Under the pieces are notes generated by a model. It was not told the DNA's origin. It did no database searches and was given only the letters and a program-made list of their open reading frames with translations. Positions 32,794 through 41,610 of a DNA stretch of 64,000 nucleotides are shown here, one piece after another. The position numbers were made by a program, and so were the translations under genes. The stretch's first letter is position 1. The number at the start of each line of letters is the position of its first letter. The stretch is from Chryseobacterium sp. Marseille-Q5410 (lineage in GTDB: Bacteria; Bacteroidota; Bacteroidia; Flavobacteriales; Weeksellaceae): positions 620,001 through 684,000 of the forward strand of contig CAMPOT010000001.1 in NCBI GenBank assembly GCA_946892665.1, read 5' to 3'.

Positions 32794-33834
32794 TTAAAAC
32801 AAATGTAGCAATTCTTTCCTGTTAATTTTTCCGTTAGGTAACCTCGGAATTTTTTCAAGGTAAATAATTTGTTTTGGAAGATGATTTTTGCTAAAAGTTT
32901 CGGCAAGTTCTGATAGAATAGGGGAGACCTTTGATTTCAGGTCGTCGCTTTCTTCGCTTTCAATAATCGCAACCAGTTTCTGACCATACGTTTCATCATT
33001 TAAACCTAAAAAAACAATTTCATGGGAGAGGTTTTGCTTCATGAAATGTTCCAATTGTTCCGGGAAAATCTTCAACCCGGCGGAATTAATGACGTTATCA
33101 ATTCTTCCTAGAAACTTAAATTGCCTGCTATTCTTTAATTCAACTAAATCATTCGTTTGAAGAATTTCAGGATTAAGTTTTGGGGCTTTTATGTTAAGAC
33201 ATCCTCTTTCATCCAAGGAAATTTCAACGCCTTTCAACAGGGTGAAATATTCATCCTGAGTGGGATAGATTTGTTTTAAAGCAATGTGTGAAAGGGTTTC
33301 GCTCATTCCGTAAGTTTCATAAATGATCGTTTCGCCGGAAGATTTGCGAAGAACATTTTCAATTTTTTGTTTTAATGATTCTGAAACCTGAGCACCACCG
33401 ATAATGATTTTTTTAATTAAATGAATCTGATCAAGCGAATTTTCAACCTGAAGCGGCGACATCGCACAAAAATCAATTTCATGATCGAGGTTTGCAAGAG
33501 GCGTTGATGAAGGGCTTTCGATCGTAAGTTTTAATTTTCTTACCACAGACCGGACGACCATCATCTTACCAGAAATATATTCAACAGGAAGGCAAAGCAA
33601 GGTGGAATCTCCTTCTTTTAATCCAAGAAAATCGCAGGTCATCTTTGCTGAACTTTGCATGCGCTCTTTTTCTATTTCAAAAACTTTCGGAATGCCGGTA
33701 GAACCGGATGTTTGTACGGAGACCGTGGCAGAATCGGAATGCCAATCCTCCAAAAAAGAAATCACTTTCTCCTCAAATTCATTTTGGGGAAAAAGTGATT
33801 TTAATTGAATATTTTTAGAAAAATCGAGTTCCAT
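32794..33834 (-). CDS. menE: AMP-binding protein, probable O-succinylbenzoate-CoA ligase
   Basis: The 346-residue protein is a short adenylate-forming enzyme. It has the ATP-binding TSGSTGIPKVFEIEKERM (about residues 42-59), the motif YETYGMSETLSHIALK and a small C-terminal lid ending LPNGKINRKELLHLF with the catalytic Lys. Short proteins of this type in Flavobacteriia act as o-succinylbenzoate-CoA ligases in menaquinone synthesis. The name is by family size and resemblance, since no other men gene is visible. Its start overlaps the argS stop by one base (TAATG), and arfB follows after 17 nt, so argS-menE-arfB probably form one operon. Confidence 0.82.
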   Translation of the reverse strand: MELDFSKNIQLKSLFPQNEFEEKVISFLEDWHSDSATVSVQTSGSTGIPKVFEIEKERMQSSAKMTCDFLGLKEGDSTLLCLPVEYISGKMMVVRSVVRKLKLTIESPSSTPLANLDHEIDFCAMSPLQVENSLDQIHLIKKIIIGGAQVSESLKQKIENVLRKSSGETIIYETYGMSETLSHIALKQIYPTQDEYFTLLKGVEISLDERGCLNIKAPKLNPEILQTNDLVELKNSRQFKFLGRIDNVINSAGLKIFPEQLEHFMKQNLSHEIVFLGLNDETYGQKLVAIIESEESDDLKSKVSPILSELAETFSKNHLPKQIIYLEKIPRLPNGKINRKELLHLF

Positions 33835-35612
33835 TACATTCTATCAACCGTTCCTATTCCCAGTAGTTCTAGGCCTTTTCGGATGGTTTTACCGGTAAGT
33901 GCCGATAATTCCAGACGGAAGTTTTTTGTGTTTTCGTTTTCTTGGTTGAGTATTGGATTGTTTTGGTAGAACGAGTTATAAGATTTTACTAACTCATATA
34001 CATAATTGGCAACCAATGCTGGCGAAAGGGTTTCCGCTGCTTTGGCAATTACCTCCTTGAAATTGGAAAGATTCATCACCAATTCCTTCTCCGAATCATT
34101 CATTTCATACTCTTCAATCGCTTGTTCCGAGTAATTGGCTTTGTTCAACAATGATTGAATTCTCGCATAAGTATATTGAATAAATGGACCGGTATTTCCG
34201 TTAAAATCAATACTTTCTTTTGGATTGAAGAGCATTTTTTTCTTCGGATCTACTTTCAGCATGAAATATTTCAATGCGCCTAAACCAACAGTTTCGTAAG
34301 ATTTTTCTTTGTCTGCATCGGAAAGGTTTTCCAATTTACCCAATTCTTCGGCTTTTTCCTTGGCGGTTTCTACCATTTCCTGCATAAGATCATCAGCATC
34401 AACTACAGTACCTTCCCGGGATTTCATCTTTCCTTCCGGGAGTTCTACCATTCCGTACGAAAGGTGGAACAGGTTTTCTGCCCAGTTGTAGCCCAATTTT
34501 TTAAGGATTTTAAACAAAACATCGAAGTGATAATCTTGCTCGTTTCCTACGGTATAAATCAATTTCTGAATATTATTTTCCTTGAAACGCTGAACGGCAG
34601 TTCCCAAATCCTGAGTCATATAAACCGAAGTTCCATCGGAGCGAAGCAGTAATTTATGATCCAAACCTTCGTCGGTTAAGTCGCACCAAACGGATCCGTC
34701 GTCCTTACGATAAAGCACGCCGTTTATTAAACCTTCCTGGATAAGATCTTTACCTAAGAGGTACGTATTGCTTTCGTACTGTACCTGATCGAAATCTACT
34801 CCCAATCTTCGATAGGTCTCGCCGAAACCTTCATATACCCAACTATTCATTTGTTTCCAAAGGGAGCGTACTTTTTCATCTCCTTTTTCCCAATCGAGTA
34901 ACATCTTTTGAGCTTCAAGAATAATAGGAGCTTGCTTTTTGGCAACGTCCTCGTCGTAACCTTGCTCTTTCAGTTCGGCGATTTCTTTTTTATAATGTTT
35001 GTCAAATTCTACGTAATAATTCCCCACGAATTTGTCTCCTTTAATTTTGGTTAATTGTGGAGTTTCACCGTTTCCGTAACGTTCCCACGCGAGCATCGAT
35101 TTGCAGATATGAATTCCTCGGTCGTTAATAATTTGGGTTTTAATAACATCGTATCCGTCTGCTTTAAGGATTTGTGCTACCGAATATCCCAATAGATTAT
35201 TTCTGATATGTCCCAAGTGAAGGGGTTTGTTGGTATTGGGAGAAGAATATTCCACCATTACGGTTTCGTTCTTTAGAACTACTTGATCGAACTTTTCTTT
35301 GGTAGATTTGAAATTTTCTAAAAAGAAACTTTTCTTAATGGTAAGATTTAGGAAACCTTTCACCACATTGTAGCTTTCCACAAAATTGGATTGCGTAGAA
35401 AGAGCATCACCCAGTTCCATTGCGATATGGTCCGGACTTTTCTTTAAAACCTTCACGAGAGGGAAGGTCACGATGGTAAAGTCGCCTTCAAATTCAGATT
35501 TGTTTTGCTGCACCTCAAGTTTGATGGAATTGGGATGATTCACATCATCAATCTGATAAACCGATTGAATAACCTCCGCGATTTTATCTTCAATTATATC
35601 TTTAATATTCAT
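33834..35612 (-). CDS. argS: Arginine-tRNA ligase
   Basis: The 592-residue class I synthetase has the HIGH motif in NKPLHLGHIRNNLLGYSVAQ, an N-terminal Add-1 domain (residues ~1-110), the Arg-specific SYGMVELPEGKMKSREGTVV in place of the canonical KMSKS, and the C-terminal DALR anticodon-binding domain ending LELLGIGTVDRM. It charges tRNA-Arg with arginine, and members of this class need bound tRNA to activate the amino acid. The length and motifs are normal. It leads the argS-menE-arfB group on the minus strand. Confidence 0.97.
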   Translation of the reverse strand: MNIKDIIEDKIAEVIQSVYQIDDVNHPNSIKLEVQQNKSEFEGDFTIVTFPLVKVLKKSPDHIAMELGDALSTQSNFVESYNVVKGFLNLTIKKSFFLENFKSTKEKFDQVVLKNETVMVEYSSPNTNKPLHLGHIRNNLLGYSVAQILKADGYDVIKTQIINDRGIHICKSMLAWERYGNGETPQLTKIKGDKFVGNYYVEFDKHYKKEIAELKEQGYDEDVAKKQAPIILEAQKMLLDWEKGDEKVRSLWKQMNSWVYEGFGETYRRLGVDFDQVQYESNTYLLGKDLIQEGLINGVLYRKDDGSVWCDLTDEGLDHKLLLRSDGTSVYMTQDLGTAVQRFKENNIQKLIYTVGNEQDYHFDVLFKILKKLGYNWAENLFHLSYGMVELPEGKMKSREGTVVDADDLMQEMVETAKEKAEELGKLENLSDADKEKSYETVGLGALKYFMLKVDPKKKMLFNPKESIDFNGNTGPFIQYTYARIQSLLNKANYSEQAIEEYEMNDSEKELVMNLSNFKEVIAKAAETLSPALVANYVYELVKSYNSFYQNNPILNQENENTKNFRLELSALTGKTIRKGLELLGIGTVDRM

Positions 35613-35648
35613 TCTATAATTTTACAGGACAAATATACGGAAATAAAA

Positions 35649-35670
35649 AAACCACTCCGAAGAGTGGTTT
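35649..35670 (-). terminator. Terminator of the SusC/SusD operon
   Basis: AAACCACTC (35649-35657) and GAGTGGTTT (35662-35670) form a perfect 9-bp stem with a CGAA loop, followed on the minus strand by TTTTTTAT. It lies between susD and the argS start. Confidence 0.88.
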
Positions 35671-35692
35671 AGGAAATATAAATTAAGTTTAA

Positions 35693-37321
35693 TTAGTTTT
35701 TATCCCAGATTAGTTTGGTGCTCATTTTATCACCTCCTATAGCGGTTGCTGCTGCAGCGTAGTTTTGAGGATTCAACGTTTGAATTATTGTTGGATAATA
35801 CAATCTTGTCGGTAAATCTGTAAGATCTGCAATTAGTGGTACAAATGTATAAGTAGTTGCTCCTTCAAACGGTACATTCAGTGTTCCTGTTTCGCCAGGA
35901 AGTAAAAGAACAGTGGTGTCAGGATATCCAGTTCTTCTGTAATCCGCCCACGCTTCGTATGGTTGCATGAATAAAGCAACATACTTTTGTGTCATTACAT
36001 TTTCAGCATTCGCTGGGGGTAAAGAATTTACGAATGCATTGATTTGATCTGCCTCTTTCTCGGGGTCAAGCCATTTTTCTAAAGAGGCTTTAACCCCTTT
36101 TTCGTAGTGACTTTGATCCCATCCTTTGTTTTCGCTAAGAAGGAATTCAACTTCTGAATATTCCATTAGGATTTCAGTATAGTTTTGTTTGTAAACATGC
36201 TTACTAAAGAAGTTTGATTGCTCTGCTTGTGACGTAGATAAAGATTGATCTAGACCATATGGCTGCCCTATGTAAAGGCTAAGATCTGTAGACTCAGACA
36301 GAGATCCGTCAATTATCCTATCTTTTAGAGTTTTATCTGGATTAGCTGCGATTTCTTCATCTGATAATTTATTCTTAGATACATATTTAAAAAGTCTAGG
36401 ATCCAGTCCAAAGTTAGCTGTATTTCCTTTTAGGAGATCAATAAATGTTTTAGAAACAGAGAAATCGGATCTGGTAAGGAAGTCAGCAAACATAGGTGAA
36501 GGGTTGGTACGGTTGTTCTCGTAGGTTACACCAACATTATCTTTATTGGAAGTCATTAAACCTCCTGCAATTGCAGAAGCAATATGTGCTTCCGCACCAG
36601 GAACTACTCCTTTAACTCTTGTCGCAACGCGCAGTCTCAATGAATTTGCAAATTTCACCAATTTTTCTGCGTCCCCGCCGAAAAGAAGGTCACCTTGGGT
36701 AAAGACAGGTTTTCCAACTTCAACCATCGCAGCTGCCTCCTGCAATTCTTTCATAATATCTGCATAGACTTTCTGTTGGGATGCAAATTTTGGCTTAAGA
36801 AATTCTTCTACATTCAATGCCTGAAAATCTGCGTCTTTATTCCCATAAGAATAGTAAGGAATATCACCAAAAGTATCTGCAAGGTTTAAAAACACGTAAG
36901 AAAGCATAACTCTTGACGCAGCAATCTGATTTTTATTGGATCCATACGCACTTGCCGCTACAGCTGTTTCTGGATTTGTGTTCATATCAATGATTTGCTT
37001 ATAATTAGACGCAGCACCGTAAAGGTTTCTCCATAGCGCATCACCACTGGTAAGACGGTATTGATATCTGTCTTCTTCTGTATATGCGGTTTGCGCTGAA
37101 TATTGCATCCATGGTAATGCTACTCTTGCAGACTCGAAGGAATTTCTTGTCGCGTCAGTCACTGCCTTATTCGCAGCGTTGTAAATACCGTAAGTAAGTG
37201 CTACTTCCGGGTTATTAGGATTCGTATTGATTTCTTCAAAGCTGTCTGAACAACTTACAACCGCAGTTGTGGTAAAGAATGCTGATGCTAATACGAATGC
37301 ATATCTTTTAATATTTTTCAT
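35693..37321 (-). CDS. SusD/RagB-family outer-membrane nutrient-binding lipoprotein
   Basis: The 542-residue protein has a lipoprotein signal (FFTTTAVVSCSD, lipobox Cys24). It then follows the SusD-like fold with helical TPR-type repeats (ANKAVTDATRNSFESARVAL; SRVMLSYVFLNLADTFGDIP) and segments such as FEEINTNPNNPEVALTYGIY. It resembles the SusD-like-2 subgroup. It should act as the lid on the SusC-type barrel at the outer surface, binding glycans or peptides and delivering them for TonB-driven uptake. It starts 8 nt after susC. No glycoside hydrolase or regulator accompanies the pair, so the substrate is unknown. Confidence 0.95.
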   Translation of the reverse strand: MKNIKRYAFVLASAFFTTTAVVSCSDSFEEINTNPNNPEVALTYGIYNAANKAVTDATRNSFESARVALPWMQYSAQTAYTEEDRYQYRLTSGDALWRNLYGAASNYKQIIDMNTNPETAVAASAYGSNKNQIAASRVMLSYVFLNLADTFGDIPYYSYGNKDADFQALNVEEFLKPKFASQQKVYADIMKELQEAAAMVEVGKPVFTQGDLLFGGDAEKLVKFANSLRLRVATRVKGVVPGAEAHIASAIAGGLMTSNKDNVGVTYENNRTNPSPMFADFLTRSDFSVSKTFIDLLKGNTANFGLDPRLFKYVSKNKLSDEEIAANPDKTLKDRIIDGSLSESTDLSLYIGQPYGLDQSLSTSQAEQSNFFSKHVYKQNYTEILMEYSEVEFLLSENKGWDQSHYEKGVKASLEKWLDPEKEADQINAFVNSLPPANAENVMTQKYVALFMQPYEAWADYRRTGYPDTTVLLLPGETGTLNVPFEGATTYTFVPLIADLTDLPTRLYYPTIIQTLNPQNYAAAATAIGGDKMSTKLIWDKN

Positions 37322-37329
37322 TGTAATAA

Positions 37330-40248
37330 TTAAAATTTAAAGTTTACGTTTAAACCATATTGTCTTGTTGAAGGAAGTGAACCCCCTTCGAGACCTTGGA
37401 TGTTACCGGAACCGTAACTTGTGTTTTCAGGATCCATACCTTTCCAGTCAAGTCCCCATGCAAATAAGTTTCTACCAAACGCGGTAATTCTTACACCTTC
37501 CAAGAATCCTCCAATGAGAGATTTCGGCAGGTCGTAACCTAAGGTAATATCTCTAAGTTTGATATAATCTGCATCAAACACATTAAGCGCGTCCACCGTA
37601 TTGTAGTGCATTGCACCGTATTGTTGTGCAGTAAGTTTACGAGTATTTGGACTTCCGTTTGCTAATACACCCTCCAAGATGATTCCCTGAGATCTGTCTC
37701 CGCCAAGTGTGGATTCTTCGATCATACCAGAATACATTCCCCACATGTGCGACGTTGAGAAATATTTTCCACCTTTTTGCATATCGAACAAGAAAGATAA
37801 GGTAAAGTTCTTGTATTTTAGGGTATTTCTTAGCCCCATTGTGTAATCAGGCAGTGTTGATCCTAAGTTTTTGATACCAGAAGGTGCATATCTTCCATTA
37901 GATGCAATAATTTTGTTTCCGTTTGCATCATAAGTAAAGTCTGTACCATAGATAGAACCATAAGATTCTCCCTTAACAGCCATTAATCTTGCTCTGAACG
38001 GCGCATTAGTAAGCTGATAAGTCTCTACGTCCTCATATAGTTCTTCAATAACGTTATCATTTTTAGCGAAATTCCAGTTTAGCGTCCAGCTAAAATCATC
38101 AGATTTTACCGGTGTTGCCCAAACCATTGCTTCTATACCTTTGTTATTGATTTTACCGGCATTAACTAGTTGGCTTCTAAAACCTGTTGCAGGATCAATA
38201 GTTAAAGGAAGGATTGCATCTGTAATGTTTACATCATAGTAAGTTACATCAAATCCTAACCTGTTTCGTAAGAAGTTAACCTCAATACCAATCTCTTTGG
38301 TATCTTTCATTTCCGGTCTTAATTCTTTGTTGTTGTTCTGCGTAGTCAAGGTATATCGTGGGGAGCCTGCGAAATTAATGGGTTGGTTGAAGAAATTGTT
38401 TATTTGGTAAGGATCTGTATCACTTGCCACTTTTGCCCAACCTGCTCTAATTTTACCAAAAGACAACCAATTTGCGTCAATAAGATTAGAGAAAACGAAA
38501 CTACCAGTAACAGATGGATAAAAACCATCGTGAACAGTCGTGGAGAACCAGTCGTTTCTTCCAGTAACTTCAAGGAATAATGTTTCTTTAAATCCTAATG
38601 ATAACGATCCAAAAACTGAATGCACCATTTTGTTAAAGTCGTCATTTTGCGCTAAAGGAGTTTCCACACTGTTTTTAAGGTTATAGAAATTTGGCTGAAC
38701 CAATCCTCCAACTGTTTGGCCAAATATTCTTGAAAGTCTGCTATTTCGGATATTTCCCCCTATAAATGTTTGTAATGAAAAATCATCAGAGATTTTTGGA
38801 TTCCAGTGTACTCTACCTTCATAGTTGTACTCGCTGAAAGTTCTTGTGCTGGTTGCATAGCCAGAGGTTGACTGAGAACCGATAGCAACACGGGAATCAT
38901 TATCCTGAGAATACATATCCGCGTACACTTTTCCGACGGCATATAAATTAGGTAGAATTTTGTATGTTAAACCTACATTACCAAAGAATCTGTTTCTCTT
39001 ATCGTTTGCAACATTTTCATAGATTGTCCAGTAAGGGTTGTCAGAGTATTTTGGAGTTGGGTTATTCCATGCAGTTCTGTTCCAAGACCTCTGCATGCCA
39101 TTTGGAAGTTTGTAATCTCTAAGTTTAGAGAAATCCAATTGTCTTTGCCCCCACTGGAAAAATTTTTGAGCTACAGAGTTATCACCATATCCTTGTTCAG
39201 GTCGGTTAAAACCGTGGGTTTGTACAAAATTAATTGAAGTTTCAATCTTTAGTTTTTCAGAAAGTTCACTGTTTGCATTGATATTGAAATTGTGCTTTTC
39301 AATTGAAGAGTTTGGAACGATACCATTGATGTTAGTATTGGTATAAGAGACTCTCAGGTTTGACTTCTCAAAAGATTTTGCTACAGACAGGTTATTCGTA
39401 TACTGTGTCCCAACCTCAAAAAAGGAATCAACATCATTTTCAGATGCTACCCATGGGATGGTCTTCATATAGTCATTGGCAAATTCAGGATCAAATGCAT
39501 TCCAAGGAAGGTAATACAAGTTTGGATCAAAACGTGGTCCCCAACTTTCATCCATCCCATAATCGGCAATATTATAAGTAACGCCACCAATTGTTGCAGT
39601 TGGAAGAGAATTCGCTAAACCACCACCGTAGAGTTTTTGCAATTGCGGATAAATATAAATACTCTCGAAAGATAAACCTGTGTTAAATTCTACACTAGTT
39701 CTTCCTTTTTTCGCACTTTTGGTTGTGTATAAAATCACTCCATTACTCGCTCTGGATCCATAAAGTGCAGCAGCTGGACCACCTTTAAGTACCGTTACGG
39801 ATTCAATATCATCTGGGTTAATGTCAAATGCCGCATCGCCATAATCTCTACCACCTGCTCCTCTTTGAGTGTCAACATTATTCACGTTGCTGTTGTCCAA
39901 TGGAACGCCGTCAACGATGATTAAGGGTCTGTTTTCACCTGTGATAGAACTGATTCCTCTCATGGTAATTCTTGTAGAACCGCCCATACTGGAAGGAGAA
40001 GTTACTTGTACACCGGCTACATTACCTGAAAGAGCACTTAATGCATTAGTTTGACCAGCCTCTGAAATGTTTTCACCCGAAATTTCCTGAGATGCATATC
40101 CCAAAGATTTTTTCTCTCTTTTAATACCTAAAGCTGTTACTACAACGCCTTCGATATCCTGCGTTCTTGCGGTATCAACCTGTGCATTCACCAAAGCAAA
40201 TGACGAAGTCAAAACTACTGCTAAAACGCTTGTTGTTAGTTTCTTCAT
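37330..40248 (-). CDS. SusC/RagA-family TonB-dependent outer-membrane transporter
   Basis: The 972-residue protein has a signal peptide ending FALVNAQ (residues ~1-23), a TonB-box-like segment (DIEGVVVTALGIKREKKSLG), a plug domain (ALSGNVAGVQVTSPSSMGGS; RPLIIVDGVPLDNSNVNNVD; GGPAAALYGSRASNGVILYT) and a C-terminal 22-strand barrel ending in ARQYGLNVNFKF-like sequence. The N-terminal carboxypeptidase-like (CarboxypepD-reg) domain found in many SusC proteins is missing. It imports large nutrients with the SusD partner, powered by TonB. It is first in the two-gene operon, preceded by a promoter-like motif on the minus strand. Confidence 0.96.
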   Translation of the reverse strand: MKKLTTSVLAVVLTSSFALVNAQVDTARTQDIEGVVVTALGIKREKKSLGYASQEISGENISEAGQTNALSALSGNVAGVQVTSPSSMGGSTRITMRGISSITGENRPLIIVDGVPLDNSNVNNVDTQRGAGGRDYGDAAFDINPDDIESVTVLKGGPAAALYGSRASNGVILYTTKSAKKGRTSVEFNTGLSFESIYIYPQLQKLYGGGLANSLPTATIGGVTYNIADYGMDESWGPRFDPNLYYLPWNAFDPEFANDYMKTIPWVASENDVDSFFEVGTQYTNNLSVAKSFEKSNLRVSYTNTNINGIVPNSSIEKHNFNINANSELSEKLKIETSINFVQTHGFNRPEQGYGDNSVAQKFFQWGQRQLDFSKLRDYKLPNGMQRSWNRTAWNNPTPKYSDNPYWTIYENVANDKRNRFFGNVGLTYKILPNLYAVGKVYADMYSQDNDSRVAIGSQSTSGYATSTRTFSEYNYEGRVHWNPKISDDFSLQTFIGGNIRNSRLSRIFGQTVGGLVQPNFYNLKNSVETPLAQNDDFNKMVHSVFGSLSLGFKETLFLEVTGRNDWFSTTVHDGFYPSVTGSFVFSNLIDANWLSFGKIRAGWAKVASDTDPYQINNFFNQPINFAGSPRYTLTTQNNNKELRPEMKDTKEIGIEVNFLRNRLGFDVTYYDVNITDAILPLTIDPATGFRSQLVNAGKINNKGIEAMVWATPVKSDDFSWTLNWNFAKNDNVIEELYEDVETYQLTNAPFRARLMAVKGESYGSIYGTDFTYDANGNKIIASNGRYAPSGIKNLGSTLPDYTMGLRNTLKYKNFTLSFLFDMQKGGKYFSTSHMWGMYSGMIEESTLGGDRSQGIILEGVLANGSPNTRKLTAQQYGAMHYNTVDALNVFDADYIKLRDITLGYDLPKSLIGGFLEGVRITAFGRNLFAWGLDWKGMDPENTSYGSGNIQGLEGGSLPSTRQYGLNVNFKF

Positions 40249-40752
40249 ATCAAATTAAATTTTTTCATTGAAGCAAAAGTGCAAAACTTTCTTAATATAA
40301 CCAAACTTTTTGTTAATTATTTCTTAATTGCATAATGTTTTCGGGGTTTATCTGTGTTTTTATTAACATTTTCTAGGTTCGTGTTAATTTGTCAAAATTG
40401 AAGGGTGTTTTATGCGTATTTCAAGTTAAATTTTAATGAACTGTTAAGTTATTATTTTTTTTAAGCTCATTTTTGTGTAACCTTTCAATATTTGTTTGAT
40501 TAATTTAAATTAATTTAAATTTAATATTTGAAAGATTTTTCATCTTGTGATGTCTTTATTAATGGGCGTTTTCCGTAAAATTTTTTCAACTTTCGCCTTT
40601 TTCCAATTTTTAATGCAAAAATTTATAATAATCAAGAATTTTCCGGTTTTCTTGCTGTGGATGCGTTTTCTTTCGTCCTGAGTGTTTTTTTTTTCAAAAT
40701 GTTCGTAGTTTTGACCTCCAATTAGGGGTAATACGATAGTAATTTCAGATTT
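40249..40752. other. 500-nt divergent intergenic region between susC and rnhB
   Basis: An AT-rich region that should contain the promoters of both divergent genes. Apart from the motif at 40274-40305 I see runs of ATTAATTTAAAT-type sequence (around 40500) but no RNA gene or ORF. Confidence 0.5.
40274..40305 (-). promoter_or_regulatory. Possible susC promoter (-33/-7 type)
   Basis: On the minus strand TTTG (40302-40305) is followed after 20 nt by CACTTTTG (40274-40281), one mismatch from the Bacteroidota -7 element TANNTTTG. It lies 26 nt before the susC ATG. Pattern-based only. Confidence 0.35.
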
Positions 40753-41334
40753 ATGAATTTGTTAAAGAGCTGGTCTCAGCAATATATTGAAGCGGGATGC
40801 GATGAAGTAGGTAGGGGTTGTTTATGTGGTCCGGTGGTAGCAGCTGCGGTAATTATTGATGAGGGTTTTCAGGAGAATTTAATCAACGATTCCAAGAAAC
40901 TCAATGTGAAAACAAGGTTGCAATTAGATGATTACATTCGCAACAACGTGGTAGATTATGCTATTGCAGAGGTTGCGCCTGATTTTATTGATGAGCATAA
41001 TATTTTAAATGCAAGTATCCATGCGATGCATTTAGCTTTGGACCAGCTTAAAACCCGTCCGGAATTTATCCTGGTCGATGGAAACAGGTTTCATTCTTAC
41101 CAGTCTATTCCTCACGAATGTGTAATAAAGGGAGATGCCAAGCTTCTTTCAATTGCCTGTGCTTCAATTTTAGCAAAAAATTACCGAGACAGGATGATGA
41201 TTGCGCTTCACAAAGAGTTCCCAGATTATGGCTGGGCTACCAATATGGGCTATGCTACCAAGCAACATCAGGAAGCTTTGAACAAGTACGGTCCTACCGT
41301 TCATCACCGACGATCTTTTCGACTGGATTATTAG
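40753..41334 (+). CDS. rnhB: Ribonuclease HII
   Basis: The 193-residue protein has the RNase HII motifs in order: CDEVGRGCLCGPVVAAAVII with the catalytic DE pair (residues 17-18), NDSKKLNVKTR, FILVDGNRFH with the third acidic residue, GDAKLLSIACASILAKNYRD and the C-terminal GWATNMGYATKQH. It cuts RNA in RNA:DNA hybrids and single ribonucleotides in DNA. The length is normal. It is alone on the plus strand, divergent from the SusCD operon and convergent with yidC. Confidence 0.97.
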   Translation: MNLLKSWSQQYIEAGCDEVGRGCLCGPVVAAAVIIDEGFQENLINDSKKLNVKTRLQLDDYIRNNVVDYAIAEVAPDFIDEHNILNASIHAMHLALDQLKTRPEFILVDGNRFHSYQSIPHECVIKGDAKLLSIACASILAKNYRDRMMIALHKEFPDYGWATNMGYATKQHQEALNKYGPTVHHRRSFRLDY

Positions 41335-41477
41335 GTTTGATGTGTGAATTCTTACACACGCTAATTCGTAAAAAAAATAGTTGGCTGAGCTTTGTTGCTC
41401 CATAAGTCAGTTGCAGATTATTTCCCAAGTATATCAATTATTGGTTTACTATAACTCTATTATAACTCCAATGTTTT

Positions 41478-41499
41478 ATTGGACTTATATTGGACTTAT
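41478..41499. repeat. Perfect tandem 11-bp repeat
   Basis: ATTGGACTTAT occurs twice in tandem (41478-41488, 41489-41499). Just upstream ATAACTC occurs twice within 16 nt. They lie between rnhB and yidC without any gene. Similar short tandem repeats occur beside tRNA-Gln at 22619. Confidence 0.6.
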
Positions 41500-41565
41500 G
41501 TACAGGAAAACCCTAGTCATCGGAGAATGAATGGGGACCCGAATAGATAATATTGCGGCAAAAAA

Positions 41566-41589
41566 AAAGCGGAAATGTTATTCCGCTTT
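41566..41589 (-). terminator. yidC terminator (bidirectional form)
   Basis: AAAGCGGAA (41566-41574) and TTCCGCTTT (41581-41589) form a perfect 9-bp stem with a 6-nt loop, with A-runs on the left that give a T-run on the minus strand. Confidence 0.88.
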
Positions 41590-41610
41590 CATTTATTAAT
41601 AGGGTAGGTA

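Noticed and set aside
35693-40248. Full polysaccharide utilisation locus
   Set aside because: Only the SusC and SusD genes are present; no glycoside hydrolase, sulfatase or regulator lies on either side.
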